Part shown: positions 1 through 7,971 of the stretch, one piece after another
How the letters are laid out: every line of letters starts with the position of its first letter
Numbering within the stretch: the first letter of the stretch is position 1
Origin: CAZRVH01 sp964624905
Lineage (GTDB): Bacteria; Patescibacteriota; Gracilibacteria; Peribacterales; Peribacteraceae
Direction of reading: 5' to 3'
DNA length: 22,625 nt
Assembly (NCBI GenBank): GCA_964624905.1
Contig: CAZUYK010000016.1
Span: forward strand, 1-22,625
Notes under the pieces: generated by a model
Database searches by the model: none
What the model was told of the DNA's origin: nothing
The model's input: only the letters and a program-made list of their open reading frames with translations
Position numbers and translations under genes: made by a program

Positions 1-2016
1 TACGGTGCGGAACAAATCCAAGTCCTCGAAGGTCTCGAACCGGTGCGCAAGCGCCCGGGTATGTATATCGGATCCACCGACGTTCGCGGTCTCCATCACC
101 TCGTCTACGAAATCGTCGACAACTCCATCGACGAAGCGATGGCGGGACATGCGAATACGATTCTTGTGACTTTGAATGATGACGGATCCGTGACGGTCGA
201 AGACAACGGACGCGGTATTCCGGTGGAGATGCACCCGACTGCCAAAAAGAGCACGCTCGAAGTGGTACTCACGGTGCTCCACGCCGGAGGTAAGTTCGGA
301 GGAGAAGGAAGCGGTTACAAGGTATCCGGAGGATTGCACGGAGTGGGATCGTCCGTCGTGAACGCCCTTTCGAATTACATGAAGGCCGAGGTGCATCGCG
401 ACGGCGCGTTCCACGTTCAGGAATACAAGCGTGGCAAGCCGCAGGCCGACGTGAAGAAGATGGGCAAGTCCGACAAGCGCGGAACGATCATCACGTTCCT
501 TCCCGACGATTCCATCTTCGATACGATGGAGTTCAGCCTCGATACTCTCCTCACACGCTTCCGCCAGCAGTGCTACCTCACCAAGGGCATCACGCTGGGC
601 GTCATGGACGCTCGTTCCGTCCGCCCCGAGGCGGATCTCAAGTATCCGCGTCTGTACCGCTTCTCCTTCGAAGGAGGAACGGCAGCGTACGTCTCGCATC
701 TCAATGAATCCCAGGAGAAGATCGGTTCGCCGATTTCCTTCGAGAAGGATACTCCAGACGGTTCCGTGGAAGTCGCCCTGCAGTACACGCAGAGCTTCCA
801 GGAGAACGTGCTCAGCTTCGCGAACAACATCCACACCGCGGAAGGAGGACACCACCTCACGGGATTCAAGGCGGCCCTCACGCGCACCATCAACGCCTAC
901 GGCCGCAAGTATGAGATGTTGAAGGAGAAGGATGAAAACCTCTCCGCAGACGACGTGCGCGAAGGTCTTACCGCAGTCATTTCCGTCCGCCTGCGCGAAC
1001 CGCAGTTCGAAGGACAGACGAAGGGTAAGCTTGGAAACGCAGAGATGAAACCCGCCGTGGAAACGGTCGTGAATGAAATGCTCTCGCAGTACCTGGAGGA
1101 ACACCCGGGCGAAGGAAAGGAAATCGTCAACAAGTGTTTGCTTGCCGCTCGCGCCCGCATGGCCGCACGCGCAGCGCGCGACAGCGTGATCCGCAAAGGC
1201 GCGCTGGAAGGCATGACGCTTCCGGGCAAGTTGGCCGACTGCCAGAGCCGCGACCCTGCCGAATGCGAACTGTTCATCGTCGAGGGAGACTCCGCAGGAG
1301 GTTCCGCCAAGCAGGGCCGCAAGAAGGAATTCCAGGCGATCCTCCCCTTGAAAGGAAAGATCCTCAACGTCGAGCAGGCGCGTCTGGATAAGATGCTCGC
1401 CAACAACGAAGTGAAGGCGCTCATCATCGCCATGGGCATCGGCATCGGCGAGGTGAAGGATCTCAGCAAGCTCCGCTACCACCGCATCGTTCTCATGACC
1501 GATGCCGACGTCGACGGCGCCCACATCCGCACCCTGCTTCTCACGCTCTTCTTCCGTTACTTCCCGGAGCTTATTGAGAAGAGCCACCTCTACATCGCGC
1601 AGCCGCCGCTGTTCAAGATGCAGAAGGGCAAGGATATCCGCTACGTCTTCAATGAGGTCGAGCGCGAAAACATCCTGAAGGAATGGGGAGTGTCCAGCGA
1701 GGAGCTGGAGATCTCGCCCGAAGGAGAAGACGAACCCGCCCCCGCCGCTGAAGGAGACGAGGAAGGGGCCGCGAAAGTGAAAGAGAAGAAGTCACCCAAG
1801 GTGAACGTCCAGCGCTACAAGGGTCTTGGAGAAATGAACGCCGACCAGTTGTACGATACGACGATGGACCCGGACCAGCGCACGCTCTTGCGTGTGACCA
1901 TGGACGATGCCGAGAAGGCAAACGCCGTGTTCTCCACGCTCATGGGTTCCGAAGTCGCCCCGCGCCGCAAGTTCATCCAGGCGCACGCGAAGACGGTGAA
2001 GAATTTGGATATCTGA
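1..2016 (+). CDS. gyrB: DNA gyrase subunit B (5' end outside window)
   Basis: GyrB is the ATPase subunit of DNA gyrase, which introduces negative supercoils with GyrA. The frame is open from base 1 and reads YGAEQIQVLEGLEPVRKRPGM, so the GTG at base 43 is internal and only the first few codons are missing; 671 residues are visible. Seen in order: the GHKL ATPase N-box (EIVDNSIDEA), DNGRGIP, the GLHGVGSSVVNAL lid, the QTKGKLGN lysine loop, and the TOPRIM motifs ELFIVEGDSAGG, PLKGKILNVE and LMTDADVDGAHI. The C-terminal RYKGLGEMN and TTMDPDQRTLL follow, the latter favouring GyrB over ParE. A short charged Glu/Ala/Lys-rich linker (residues about 570-600) interrupts the segment before RYKGLGE. The gene ends in TGA and is followed by a hairpin with a T run. 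Confidence 0.97.
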   Translation, partial: YGAEQIQVLEGLEPVRKRPGMYIGSTDVRGLHHLVYEIVDNSIDEAMAGHANTILVTLNDDGSVTVEDNGRGIPVEMHPTAKKSTLEVVLTVLHAGGKFGGEGSGYKVSGGLHGVGSSVVNALSNYMKAEVHRDGAFHVQEYKRGKPQADVKKMGKSDKRGTIITFLPDDSIFDTMEFSLDTLLTRFRQQCYLTKGITLGVMDARSVRPEADLKYPRLYRFSFEGGTAAYVSHLNESQEKIGSPISFEKDTPDGSVEVALQYTQSFQENVLSFANNIHTAEGGHHLTGFKAALTRTINAYGRKYEMLKEKDENLSADDVREGLTAVISVRLREPQFEGQTKGKLGNAEMKPAVETVVNEMLSQYLEEHPGEGKEIVNKCLLAARARMAARAARDSVIRKGALEGMTLPGKLADCQSRDPAECELFIVEGDSAGGSAKQGRKKEFQAILPLKGKILNVEQARLDKMLANNEVKALIIAMGIGIGEVKDLSKLRYHRIVLMTDADVDGAHIRTLLLTLFFRYFPELIEKSHLYIAQPPLFKMQKGKDIRYVFNEVERENILKEWGVSSEELEISPEGEDEPAPAAEGDEEGAAKVKEKKSPKVNVQRYKGLGEMNADQLYDTTMDPDQRTLLRVTMDDAEKANAVFSTLMGSEVAPRRKFIQAHAKTVKNLDI

Positions 2017-2034
2017 TTTATAATTGTTCATCAC

Positions 2035-2075
2035 AAATGTGTCGTGGTTCGACAGGCTCACCATGACACATTTTT
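2035..2075. repeat. Palindromic intergenic repeat that may act as gyrB terminator
   Basis: The arms aaatgtgtcgtgg (2035-2047) and ccatgacacattt (2061-2073) pair over 13 positions with one mismatch, around a loop carrying ttcgacaggctca. A run of T follows at 2071-2075, so the hairpin could end gyrB transcription, and the A-rich 5' flank could serve the convergent nuclease gene. The reverse strand reads as VSLSNHD. I recall that peptide as a recurrent translation of palindromes scattered through unrelated bacterial genomes, so this is probably a dispersed REP-like element. That last point is recollection, not a search result. Confidence 0.7.
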
Positions 2076-2085
2076 AGCATGTCAT

Positions 2086-2439
2086 TTATTGTGTCATCCC
2101 GAGCTTGTCGAGGGACGACATCGTCATTTTTCTCATGCTTCTAATTCTCTTTATGCAGGTATTTTCGGATAACCTCGGGAGCAACTGCCAGTTGCCAGTC
2201 GCCAAGGCATCCTTCTTTTTTCTACTCCATCTTTTTATCTGTTTCTCCCGTCCGATCGCATCTAAAACATATTCATATGTTTCTACCCTTACCAACTCAA
2301 ATGGTCCTTTTTGAGATACATATGAATCTAAAAAACGGTTGTGTCGATACTGCCACATCCTTTTTTCAATATTATTCGTGATACCCGTGTAATAAGAGCC
2401 GTCGTTAAATTGCAGTATGTAGACGAAATATTCCTTCAT
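2086..2439 (-). CDS. Small GIY-YIG nuclease domain protein (UPF0213/YhbQ-like)
   Basis: This is a 117-residue protein whose first 90 residues form a stand-alone GIY-YIG endonuclease-type domain. Visible hallmarks are YFVYIL (4-9) and YYTGITNN (16-23) for the GIY and YIG strands, Arg27 in KRMWQY, and Glu65 in REKQIKRW as the likely metal-binding glutamate. The biological substrate of such small single-domain members is generally unknown. The C-terminal tail (about 91-117) is not part of the domain; it is read through a palindromic repeat and ends SSLDKLGMTQ. The gene is A+T-rich compared with gyrB and hisS on either side, which suggests transfer. It is convergent with gyrB. No clear ribosome-binding site precedes the ATG. 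Confidence 0.87.
   Translation of the reverse strand: MKEYFVYILQFNDGSYYTGITNNIEKRMWQYRHNRFLDSYVSQKGPFELVRVETYEYVLDAIGREKQIKRWSRKKKDALATGNWQLLPRLSENTCIKRIRSMRKMTMSSLDKLGMTQ
2092..2120. repeat. Second palindromic repeat, overlapping the 3' end of the GIY-YIG gene
   Basis: The arms tgtcatccc (2092-2100) and gggacgaca (2112-2120) pair with one mismatch around the loop gagcttgtcga. Read on the minus strand it supplies the last codons of the neighbouring nuclease, SSLDKLGMTQ. The architecture matches the palindrome about 20 bp away (9-13 bp arms, short loop with tcga), which suggests related REP-like elements. It lies in a locally A+T-rich, probably acquired stretch. Confidence 0.65.
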
Positions 2440-2557
2440 AAAGACAGCATGCCTGCATGCATAGATATAATTAGTCTGTCATCGTAAGTTCTGTTGATCC
2501 ATGACCAAGCAAGTGGCGTGATCAGGATTATTTGAAGGTTCTATTCAAGAATGGAAC

Positions 2558-3892
2558 TTACTCTCCCAGATGATCCTTCAGCGTGTAGGTGTCGAGGTTA
2601 TCGGCGCCGAGCAGTTTGATGACCTGGGGGATGGCATCCTTGTACTTGATCTGCTTCTGCTTTCCCGCCTTCATGTCACGCAGGATGATCGTTCCTTCCT
2701 TCACTTCCATCTTGCCCAGGAGCAGCGTGTAGCGCGCCTCGAACTTGTCGGCCAGGCGCATCTGGCTCTTCAAACTCGCTTCGCCCAGGGCTCCGATGGT
2801 ATGTACGCCCTTGTCGCGCAGCGCCGTGATCAATCTCAGGCATTCCTTCTTCGCTTCCGGTCCAAGCTGGGCGACGAACACGTCCACCTGGTCCTTGTCC
2901 GGTGCCTGCACGCCCGCTTCCTTCATGTGCCAGATCACGCGCTCCATGCCGAACGCTGCGCCCAGTCCCGGCGTCGGCTTGCCACCGAGCTGCTCGATGA
3001 GCGAGTCGTAGCGTCCGCCTCCTCCCACCGCGTTCTGCGCGCCGGTGGAAGCGTCCCAGAATTCGAACACGGTCTGGTTATAGTAGTCGAGCCCGCGTAC
3101 GAGTCCTTCGTTCGGGTTGTATTTGATGTCCAATGCGTCGAGGTATTCCAATACCGTCTCGTGGTACGCCTTGCTATCATCGTCCACGAACTGGGAAAGC
3201 CTCGGGGCATTTTTCAGCAGGATCTGAGTGTCTTCTTCCTTGGAATCCAAAAGGCGCAGGGGATTGGTCTCCAGGCGCTTGCGGTCCAATTCCGGGAGGT
3301 GGCGCTCCTTGCCGATGAAGAAATCCTTCACGGCCTGTGCGAAGGCGATGCGGTGTTCGTTGGTTCCGATATTGTTAATTTGCAGCGTGAGGCGGTCCAG
3401 GATGCGCAGGTCCTTCAGGATTTTCACGCATACCTGGATGAGCTGCGCGTCGAGCGAGGCGTCCTTCAAGCCGATGGTCTCGAAGTCGAACTGGTGGAAC
3501 TGGCGGTACCGTCCCTTCTGCGGGCGGTCGTGGCGGAAGCAAGGTCCGATGGAATAGAACTGGACCGGCTGAGCCAATTGCTGCATGCCGTGCTCGATGT
3601 ACGAACGGCAGATGCTCGCGGTGAATTCCGGTCGGAGCGCGAAGGCAACCGAGTCATCGTCGGCTTTCTGTTTGCTGTTCACGAGGTACAGCTCCTTTTC
3701 CACCACGTCCGTGTGCTCCCCGATACCACGCTCGAAGATAGCCCGGTTCTCGAAGATCGGCGTGTCGATGCGCTTGAACGCAGCCTGGCGCGCGCGGTGA
3801 CGCACGGCCTTCTTTATGTAGGTCATGTATTGGTTGTCCTGCGGGAGGACGTCGTGCGTTCCTTTGGGGGTCCTGAAAAGTGGCTGCGACAT
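2558..3892 (-). CDS. hisS: Histidyl-tRNA synthetase
   Basis: This cytoplasmic class II aminoacyl-tRNA synthetase charges tRNA-His with histidine using ATP. Its 444 residues are near the bacterial norm of about 420-430. Seen in order: N-terminal FRTPKGTHDVLP, motif 1 around RIDTPIFE, motif 2 region FALRPEFTAS and CFRHDRPQKGRYRQFHQ, the histidine-specific loop RGLDYYNQTVFEF, a GGGGRYDSL segment, motif 3 GLGAAFGMERV, and a C-terminal anticodon-binding domain beginning near VDVFVAQLG. The family usually has T-R after LDYY and here it is N-Q, a small deviation. The ATG follows ttttccgt with no Shine-Dalgarno. A tRNA-His gene lies about 10 kb downstream in the window, but nothing suggests a shared transcript. 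Confidence 0.96.
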   Translation of the reverse strand: MSQPLFRTPKGTHDVLPQDNQYMTYIKKAVRHRARQAAFKRIDTPIFENRAIFERGIGEHTDVVEKELYLVNSKQKADDDSVAFALRPEFTASICRSYIEHGMQQLAQPVQFYSIGPCFRHDRPQKGRYRQFHQFDFETIGLKDASLDAQLIQVCVKILKDLRILDRLTLQINNIGTNEHRIAFAQAVKDFFIGKERHLPELDRKRLETNPLRLLDSKEEDTQILLKNAPRLSQFVDDDSKAYHETVLEYLDALDIKYNPNEGLVRGLDYYNQTVFEFWDASTGAQNAVGGGGRYDSLIEQLGGKPTPGLGAAFGMERVIWHMKEAGVQAPDKDQVDVFVAQLGPEAKKECLRLITALRDKGVHTIGALGEASLKSQMRLADKFEARYTLLLGKMEVKEGTIILRDMKAGKQKQIKYKDAIPQVIKLLGADNLDTYTLKDHLGE

Positions 3893-4053
3893 ACGGAAAA
3901 CTGGTCAAATGTAAAACTGTGGATACATCTGAGGCTAGCAGAAAAACCCTCTCTAGCAAAGACTCCTGCGCTCAAAATACTCCATTTACCAGTCGATTCG
4001 ATACAGGCACAAGAGATCCCGGGTAGTGGTGGATGTGTGGTTTGCCTCTGTTT

Positions 4054-5928
4054 TTAACGACTGGGAGCCAGCCCTGCGCCTTCTGCTTTGGCTATAAGCT
4101 TGATAATGCTCGTCGTGCCGCCCACATTGAAGAGCAGCGCGCCGGTCAGGCCTGCCTCCGGACGCACGTTCCATCCCTCCGCGGTGCGCTCGGCCACACA
4201 CATGCCGTCGATAGTCCAGCGCGTCACTTCGGACGAGGGGAAGCGCACGTAGTTCCTGTGGCGCTCGCCGTTCGGAAGGTAGTACGCGATGTAAATGGTT
4301 TCCTGCGTGGGCACGTTGATGTTGCCGTCTTCCTTCAGCACTGCCTTGATAGCTTCCGGTACTTTCTCGGTCGCCACAGCAGGCTGCTCCATTTTTACCG
4401 GGGGAACATTCACGACGGGCTTTTGTTCTGCAATCGGCGCGTCGTTGGGTTTCGTTTCGGCGACGGCCGGCTTCTGTGCGGGCATTACTTCCTGTTGAGC
4501 GGCAGGCTGTTGTTCCGCCGGTACGGCCTGTTGCGCGGGTTGCGCCACGGCATCATTCTTCTTTCCTTCCGCGACGGGTTTCGATTCCTGAGCGGGCGGG
4601 TTTTCATTCGCAGGAACAGGTTTCCCTTGGGCGACAGGTTGTTCGGCGGCGATTGGCTGCGTCGGTTGTTCTTTGGGTATTGCGGGACGTTCCGCTAATT
4701 CAGGACGCGGCTCTCCTTCCGCTTCCACGGCTTTTCTATTCCAAGATCCATCCTTGCTTCCACCGATCTTTTTCCAGTCGGTTTCCGAAAGTTCCCACAC
4801 GTATCCCTTCTCCTGGTCACCCGATACTTTACGCCCGATGTCCCTTCGATTTGCGGCGATGTCGAAAGCAGGATGCCTTTCTGTTATGTAGAACATGGTT
4901 GGTGCACCTCTTGATTCGCCCTCTGATACAAGTACGCCTCCTTCTTGCCTTGTAAGGCTCTCTCTATTTTTGATATCCGCAGGACGTTCGGCCGTCACGT
5001 TGTCGCTTTCGATTTTTGCCGATGGCGGTGCGGCGGAAGCAACGGCGGTTTCCGTGTGGCTGCTCCTGTATGCGTCGTAGAGTTCCAGTGCGTCATTCAT
5101 CCGCTGCATCGCAAGGAACGTGGCGCCGCGCGCCATCTCATCCTTCGTGAACGTCGGCTGGTTCGCATCGAAGATTTTTTCCGCGTCCACCAGCATGGCG
5201 CGGATCTCTTTTACTTCTTCCGTGTCCTGGGTCGCATCCCGATTTTGGGTAAAGAAGGCGGCGCGCTTCTCCCAGTTGTCCGCGAGTTTCCTATCTATCT
5301 TCGCTTTCCACGCCGCATCCTCCTTCTTATTCGATGCGTAACGGTTCGCCTCCGGGATGAAGAGTTTCGCCGTTTCCGAATAGTCGCCCGTAAGGGTGTC
5401 GAACGCGTCCATACTCAGAGCCAGCTCCTTTACGCCCAGCATGACTTTCATCCATTGATCCGCATGCGCCTCGTCGGTGTTCAGTTTCCACTTGTCGTCG
5501 TTTGGAATGGTCGAGTGCGCATTCTCCGCGCTTTGTACGATCGATTCCATCTTCTTCCTGTTTTCTTCCGTCTGGGGGAGTTTGGCGAATGCGGCATCGC
5601 GGTTCGCCTTAAACTTTTCGTAGCGGGTTACCTGGCGTTCTACATTATCCAGGAAGGATTTCACCTCTTCCGGCTGCATCAACATCAGCTTGATCTCGCT
5701 ACGCGCGATTTCTTTCTTTTGGTCATCCACCTCTTTGCCGGCGCGAGCCAGGGTTTCGGCATTCGAAAGGTTTTGCTCCTGCTTTTCCCTTTTTTGCTCC
5801 AGCAGTATTTGTGTTTCTTTAGTCTTTTTTAAATCAGCTTCTGCATCGTCCGCGAGCCTCTTTGCCCGTTCGAGCATCGGGTCCATGGGCGGTGTGTTTG
5901 ATGGTGTATTGGGTGGCGTATTTCCCAT
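4054..5928 (-). CDS. Hypothetical coiled-coil protein with Pro/Ala/Gln-rich linker
   Basis: I do not recognise this 624-residue protein. No signal peptide or membrane segment is visible, so it is probably cytoplasmic. Residues about 15-300 are highly charged and helix-forming, strongly coiled-coil at 15-85. Residues 344-405 form a small module (FYITERHPAFDI ... GYVWELSETDWKKIG). Residues 406-522 are a low-complexity Pro/Ala/Gln/Glu linker. Residues 523-624 form a C-terminal domain with IYIAYYLPNGERHRNYVRFP and ALLFNVGG. The frame stays open up to an ATG at 5985, but that ATG lies in the -35 box of a consensus promoter and a second ATG lies in the -10 box. I therefore choose the ATG at 5928, which is preceded by a pyrimidine-rich stretch instead of a Shine-Dalgarno. 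It is transcribed alone, between a terminator upstream and hisS downstream. Confidence 0.8.
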   Translation of the reverse strand: MGNTPPNTPSNTPPMDPMLERAKRLADDAEADLKKTKETQILLEQKREKQEQNLSNAETLARAGKEVDDQKKEIARSEIKLMLMQPEEVKSFLDNVERQVTRYEKFKANRDAAFAKLPQTEENRKKMESIVQSAENAHSTIPNDDKWKLNTDEAHADQWMKVMLGVKELALSMDAFDTLTGDYSETAKLFIPEANRYASNKKEDAAWKAKIDRKLADNWEKRAAFFTQNRDATQDTEEVKEIRAMLVDAEKIFDANQPTFTKDEMARGATFLAMQRMNDALELYDAYRSSHTETAVASAAPPSAKIESDNVTAERPADIKNRESLTRQEGGVLVSEGESRGAPTMFYITERHPAFDIAANRRDIGRKVSGDQEKGYVWELSETDWKKIGGSKDGSWNRKAVEAEGEPRPELAERPAIPKEQPTQPIAAEQPVAQGKPVPANENPPAQESKPVAEGKKNDAVAQPAQQAVPAEQQPAAQQEVMPAQKPAVAETKPNDAPIAEQKPVVNVPPVKMEQPAVATEKVPEAIKAVLKEDGNINVPTQETIYIAYYLPNGERHRNYVRFPSSEVTRWTIDGMCVAERTAEGWNVRPEAGLTGALLFNVGGTTSIIKLIAKAEGAGLAPSR

Positions 5929-5956
5929 GGAAACGGAAGAAGGAAGAAATCTCTCC

Positions 5957-5985
5957 ATTATACCATTTTTCGGTATATTCCTCAA
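5957..5985 (-). promoter_or_regulatory. Sigma-70-type promoter for the 624-residue coiled-coil gene
   Basis: On the minus strand TTGAGG (5985-5980) and TATAAT (5962-5957) are separated by 17 bp. The expected transcript start near 5950 leaves a leader of about 22 nt before the ATG at 5928. This placement rules out the longer reading-frame starts at 5985 and 5958. Confidence 0.8.
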
Positions 5986-5999
5986 TGCATGGATATGAA

Positions 6000-6066
6000 A
6001 AATACCCGCTTAGATCGACGATCTAAGCGGGTATTTCGTTTTTGTGCCTGAATCAATGACTCAGGC
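6000..6066 (-). terminator. Strong intrinsic terminator plus adjacent hairpin downstream of the membrane coiled-coil operon
   Basis: A near-perfect palindrome at 6000-6036 (aaatacccgcttagat paired with atctaagcgggtattt) is followed on the minus strand by TTTTTC and on the plus strand by CGTTTTT, so it could work in both directions. A second hairpin lies just upstream in the minus-strand direction at 6046-6066 (gcctgaatca paired with tgactcaggc, one mismatch). The pair sits directly after the 220-residue gene and before the promoter of the next gene. Confidence 0.85.
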
Positions 6067-6086
6067 GCACTCCTTTGTGTCGTGGT

Positions 6087-6749
6087 TTAGAGTCCGAGTA
6101 ACTTCATGAGCGGACCGCGTCGGCCCGCCCCGGAGTTCGTAGCCGCCCACGCGGCGTTGATCTCTCCTTGCATGCGTCGCATGATCTTTGCTTTCTCCTC
6201 CTGCATTTGGAAGAGGGTCAGGTTCTCCTTCTTGAGTTCCGCGACTTGGGCGGCGTGGTCGGCGACGATCACTTTCACGCCTTCCACCCATTTGAGCATT
6301 TTTTCCAGGTCGATCTTATGGCCGCGTTCGCGTTCGAGCGCCGCTGCAATAAGGGCGTCCATCAACTTTTCCTGCTCTTCGTACGTGTCGAGACCGGCGT
6401 TGATCTCGGCAATGGTTTGCTTCGTCGCTTGCTGGGCTTTTTCATACCGGTCCAGCTGGGCCGACATTTCCCGGCGGAATTGCTCGTCGGTTTTCTGGGT
6501 GTCGGAGAGTTGCGCGCCCAAGGCCGAATGTCTCCATCCCAGGAATCCGAGCCCGATCAGAAGCAAGATAATCGTACCTCCCATAAAGACCGTACCGGCA
6601 CCGTGCCGATGACGACCCTCCTGGGGGGAAGCCGTTTCCGTGCGTTCGGCGCCGTGGGCGTCGGACGGTTGGGGTTGGCTGTTCAACTCATCCGTTTCGC
6701 TCCAGTCGGCGCGGTGCGCGCCGGCGGGAGCTTCGAGAACCGTACTCAT
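6087..6749 (-). CDS. Hypothetical single-pass membrane protein with cytoplasmic-type N-terminus and coiled coil
   Basis: This 220-residue protein belongs to no family I recognise. Residues 1-50 are hydrophilic and Ser/Glu/His-rich. Residues 53-72 (TVFMGGTIILLLIGLGFLGW) form one membrane helix preceded by a basic RHRHG stretch, which favours N-in topology. Residues 80-200 are a continuous charged heptad-like helix, probably coiled coil outside the membrane, and the short C-terminus ends PLMKLLGL. It is the second gene of a minus-strand operon, 72 bp after the 320-residue membrane protein, and is followed by a strong terminator. Its layout (short tail, one helix, long coiled coil) resembles envelope tether or chemosensor-like stalks, but no signalling domain is present. 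The start is preceded only by a weak gaaag. Confidence 0.82.
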   Translation of the reverse strand: MSTVLEAPAGAHRADWSETDELNSQPQPSDAHGAERTETASPQEGRHRHGAGTVFMGGTIILLLIGLGFLGWRHSALGAQLSDTQKTDEQFRREMSAQLDRYEKAQQATKQTIAEINAGLDTYEEQEKLMDALIAAALERERGHKIDLEKMLKWVEGVKVIVADHAAQVAELKKENLTLFQMQEEKAKIMRRMQGEINAAWAATNSGAGRRGPLMKLLGL

Positions 6750-6821
6750 GGGTATCTTTCTGTAGTAAATGAAGTTCTAAGAAATGAAATGCGCATCATG
6801 CGCACGAGCGTACTTCCGTGT

Positions 6822-7784
6822 TTAGAAGAAGCCTACGGACATGGCGCCCGCGCCTCCGCCGGCTCCAGCGAGTCCGATTCCCAGGCCGAGGCCGAGGATG
6901 AACCCGATGATGAATCCCTTAATAAAAGCCCGTCGGATGGCGGCGCGAATAGCGCACGCCAGGCCGCGCAGACGGCAATCAAGGTACTTCAGCCAGCAGA
7001 CTAACTTCTTCTCCCGTTCCACGAGGCATTTCGTCTTGGCGACGAGGTCCTGTAGTCCGGTCGTCACTTCCAGAAGGATCTTGTCGACTTCGGCCTGGCC
7101 GGAGCCGATGAGCTTGATCAGCTCGCCGTTCTCCTTTTGGACGCCTTCGAGTTTTTGCAACTCGATGAAGCGCTTTCCCTGCCGTTCACCGGCCGCGACC
7201 ATCCGCTGCTTCAGCTTGATGGCGGCGTCACGGTTTTCCTCCGCCACGGTCGCGAGACCGTACATGCGGCGGAGGATGTCCTGCTGGCTCGGGGGTTCCG
7301 CAGGTGCGGTTCCCGCCGTGCCCGAGGCCGTTGCGGACGGGGTAGCCGCGGGCGTAGCCGCCTGCTGCTGACCGTACGCATTCGATTGCGCGAACGCGAT
7401 CACGAGAGAGCCGATGGTGCCTTGCAGCAAAAAACCGCGTCGAGTTCCCTTCAGATGGGCGAAGAAGGCGGCGGCGGAGATGACCGACGCGCCCACGATG
7501 ACCACACCGTTCAAACGGTCGAAACGGTAATCACCGTTGTCGAGCGCCGTCCGGATTTGTTGGCTTTCGCTTTCGGCGTCGGCCAGGGAACTGTTCAGCC
7601 AGAGTTTCGAGTCGATGGCGTTCATGCACATCAATTCGTGATCGTGGCAATTCGCTTCTTCACGGCAACGCCGGATTTCCAGAGCCGAACAAGAGAGACC
7701 CGAGGGTTTTTTCTTGTCCGGTTCCTTACGGGCTTCCTTCGCTGCTTTAGCGAATTGGCCTTTCGGAATGATGCTGTTTAACAT
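6822..7784 (-). CDS. Hypothetical multi-pass membrane protein with Cys/His cluster, coiled coil and glycine-zipper end
   Basis: This 320-residue protein is unrecognised. Residues 1-60 are basic, then carry C32, C40, C46, H47, H49 and C53, a spacing that could bind a metal or form disulfides. Two hydrophobic segments follow (about 93-110 and 117-137), the second ending SNAYG like a signal-peptidase site. An Ala/Thr/Pro/Ser linker (140-168) leads to a helical, probably coiled-coil stretch (about 170-260) with further cysteines (C253, C263, C270, C277), and a very glycine-rich hydrophobic C-terminus (290-320, IIGFILGLGLGIGLAGAGGG). The frame is open to an ATG at 7895, but AAAGGAG about 11 bp before the ATG at 7784 is the best ribosome-binding site in the window, so I choose that start. 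It is first in an operon with the 220-residue gene. Confidence 0.82.
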   Translation of the reverse strand: MLNSIIPKGQFAKAAKEARKEPDKKKPSGLSCSALEIRRCREEANCHDHELMCMNAIDSKLWLNSSLADAESESQQIRTALDNGDYRFDRLNGVVIVGASVISAAAFFAHLKGTRRGFLLQGTIGSLVIAFAQSNAYGQQQAATPAATPSATASGTAGTAPAEPPSQQDILRRMYGLATVAEENRDAAIKLKQRMVAAGERQGKRFIELQKLEGVQKENGELIKLIGSGQAEVDKILLEVTTGLQDLVAKTKCLVEREKKLVCWLKYLDCRLRGLACAIRAAIRRAFIKGFIIGFILGLGLGIGLAGAGGGAGAMSVGFF

Positions 7785-7937
7785 TTCGTTCCAAACTCCT
7801 TTCAATAGGTATTTCTCGTCCACGACACAAGTGAAGACAGTCGGTGGCGCGGAGACTTTACGTATGAGTCTCCTTCGCCGCCAATCCATCCGCACATCTT
7901 CATGGACGAGTCGGTGCTGTGAACGACCGTTCGAAAG
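7785..7937 (-). other. Long, potentially structured 5' leader
   Basis: The promoter at 7944-7971 predicts a leader of about 150 nt before the ATG at 7784, far longer than the other leaders here. It contains an inverted repeat ctcgtcca/tggacgag (7815-7822 and 7903-7910) that encloses a 7-bp hairpin ggagact/agtctcc (7851-7857 and 7867-7873). The octamer agtcggtg occurs twice (7839-7846 and 7909-7916). It could be a regulatory leader; no known riboswitch pattern is recognised. Confidence 0.4.
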
Positions 7938-7943
7938 TTCTTT

Positions 7944-7971
7944 ATTATATAACTAAGTGACATATTGTCAA
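7944..7971 (-). promoter_or_regulatory. Consensus sigma-70 promoter for the 320/220-residue operon
   Basis: On the minus strand a perfect TTGACA (7971-7966) and a perfect TATAAT (7949-7944) are spaced by 16 bp in a locally A+T-rich region. It should be a strong promoter. The -35 box lies inside an inverted repeat. Confidence 0.88.

Noticed and set aside
2570..4057. 495-codon open frame on the plus strand opposite hisS
   Set aside because: It is a shadow of hisS; the minus strand has every class II synthetase motif and the plus-strand translation has none.
6075..6085. ttgtgtcgtgg shared by 6075-6085, the minus strand near 7819-7829 and (ten bases) the repeat at 2038
   Set aside because: Only 10-11 bp are shared, with no paired arm at the two later sites, so I cannot distinguish repeat remnants from chance.
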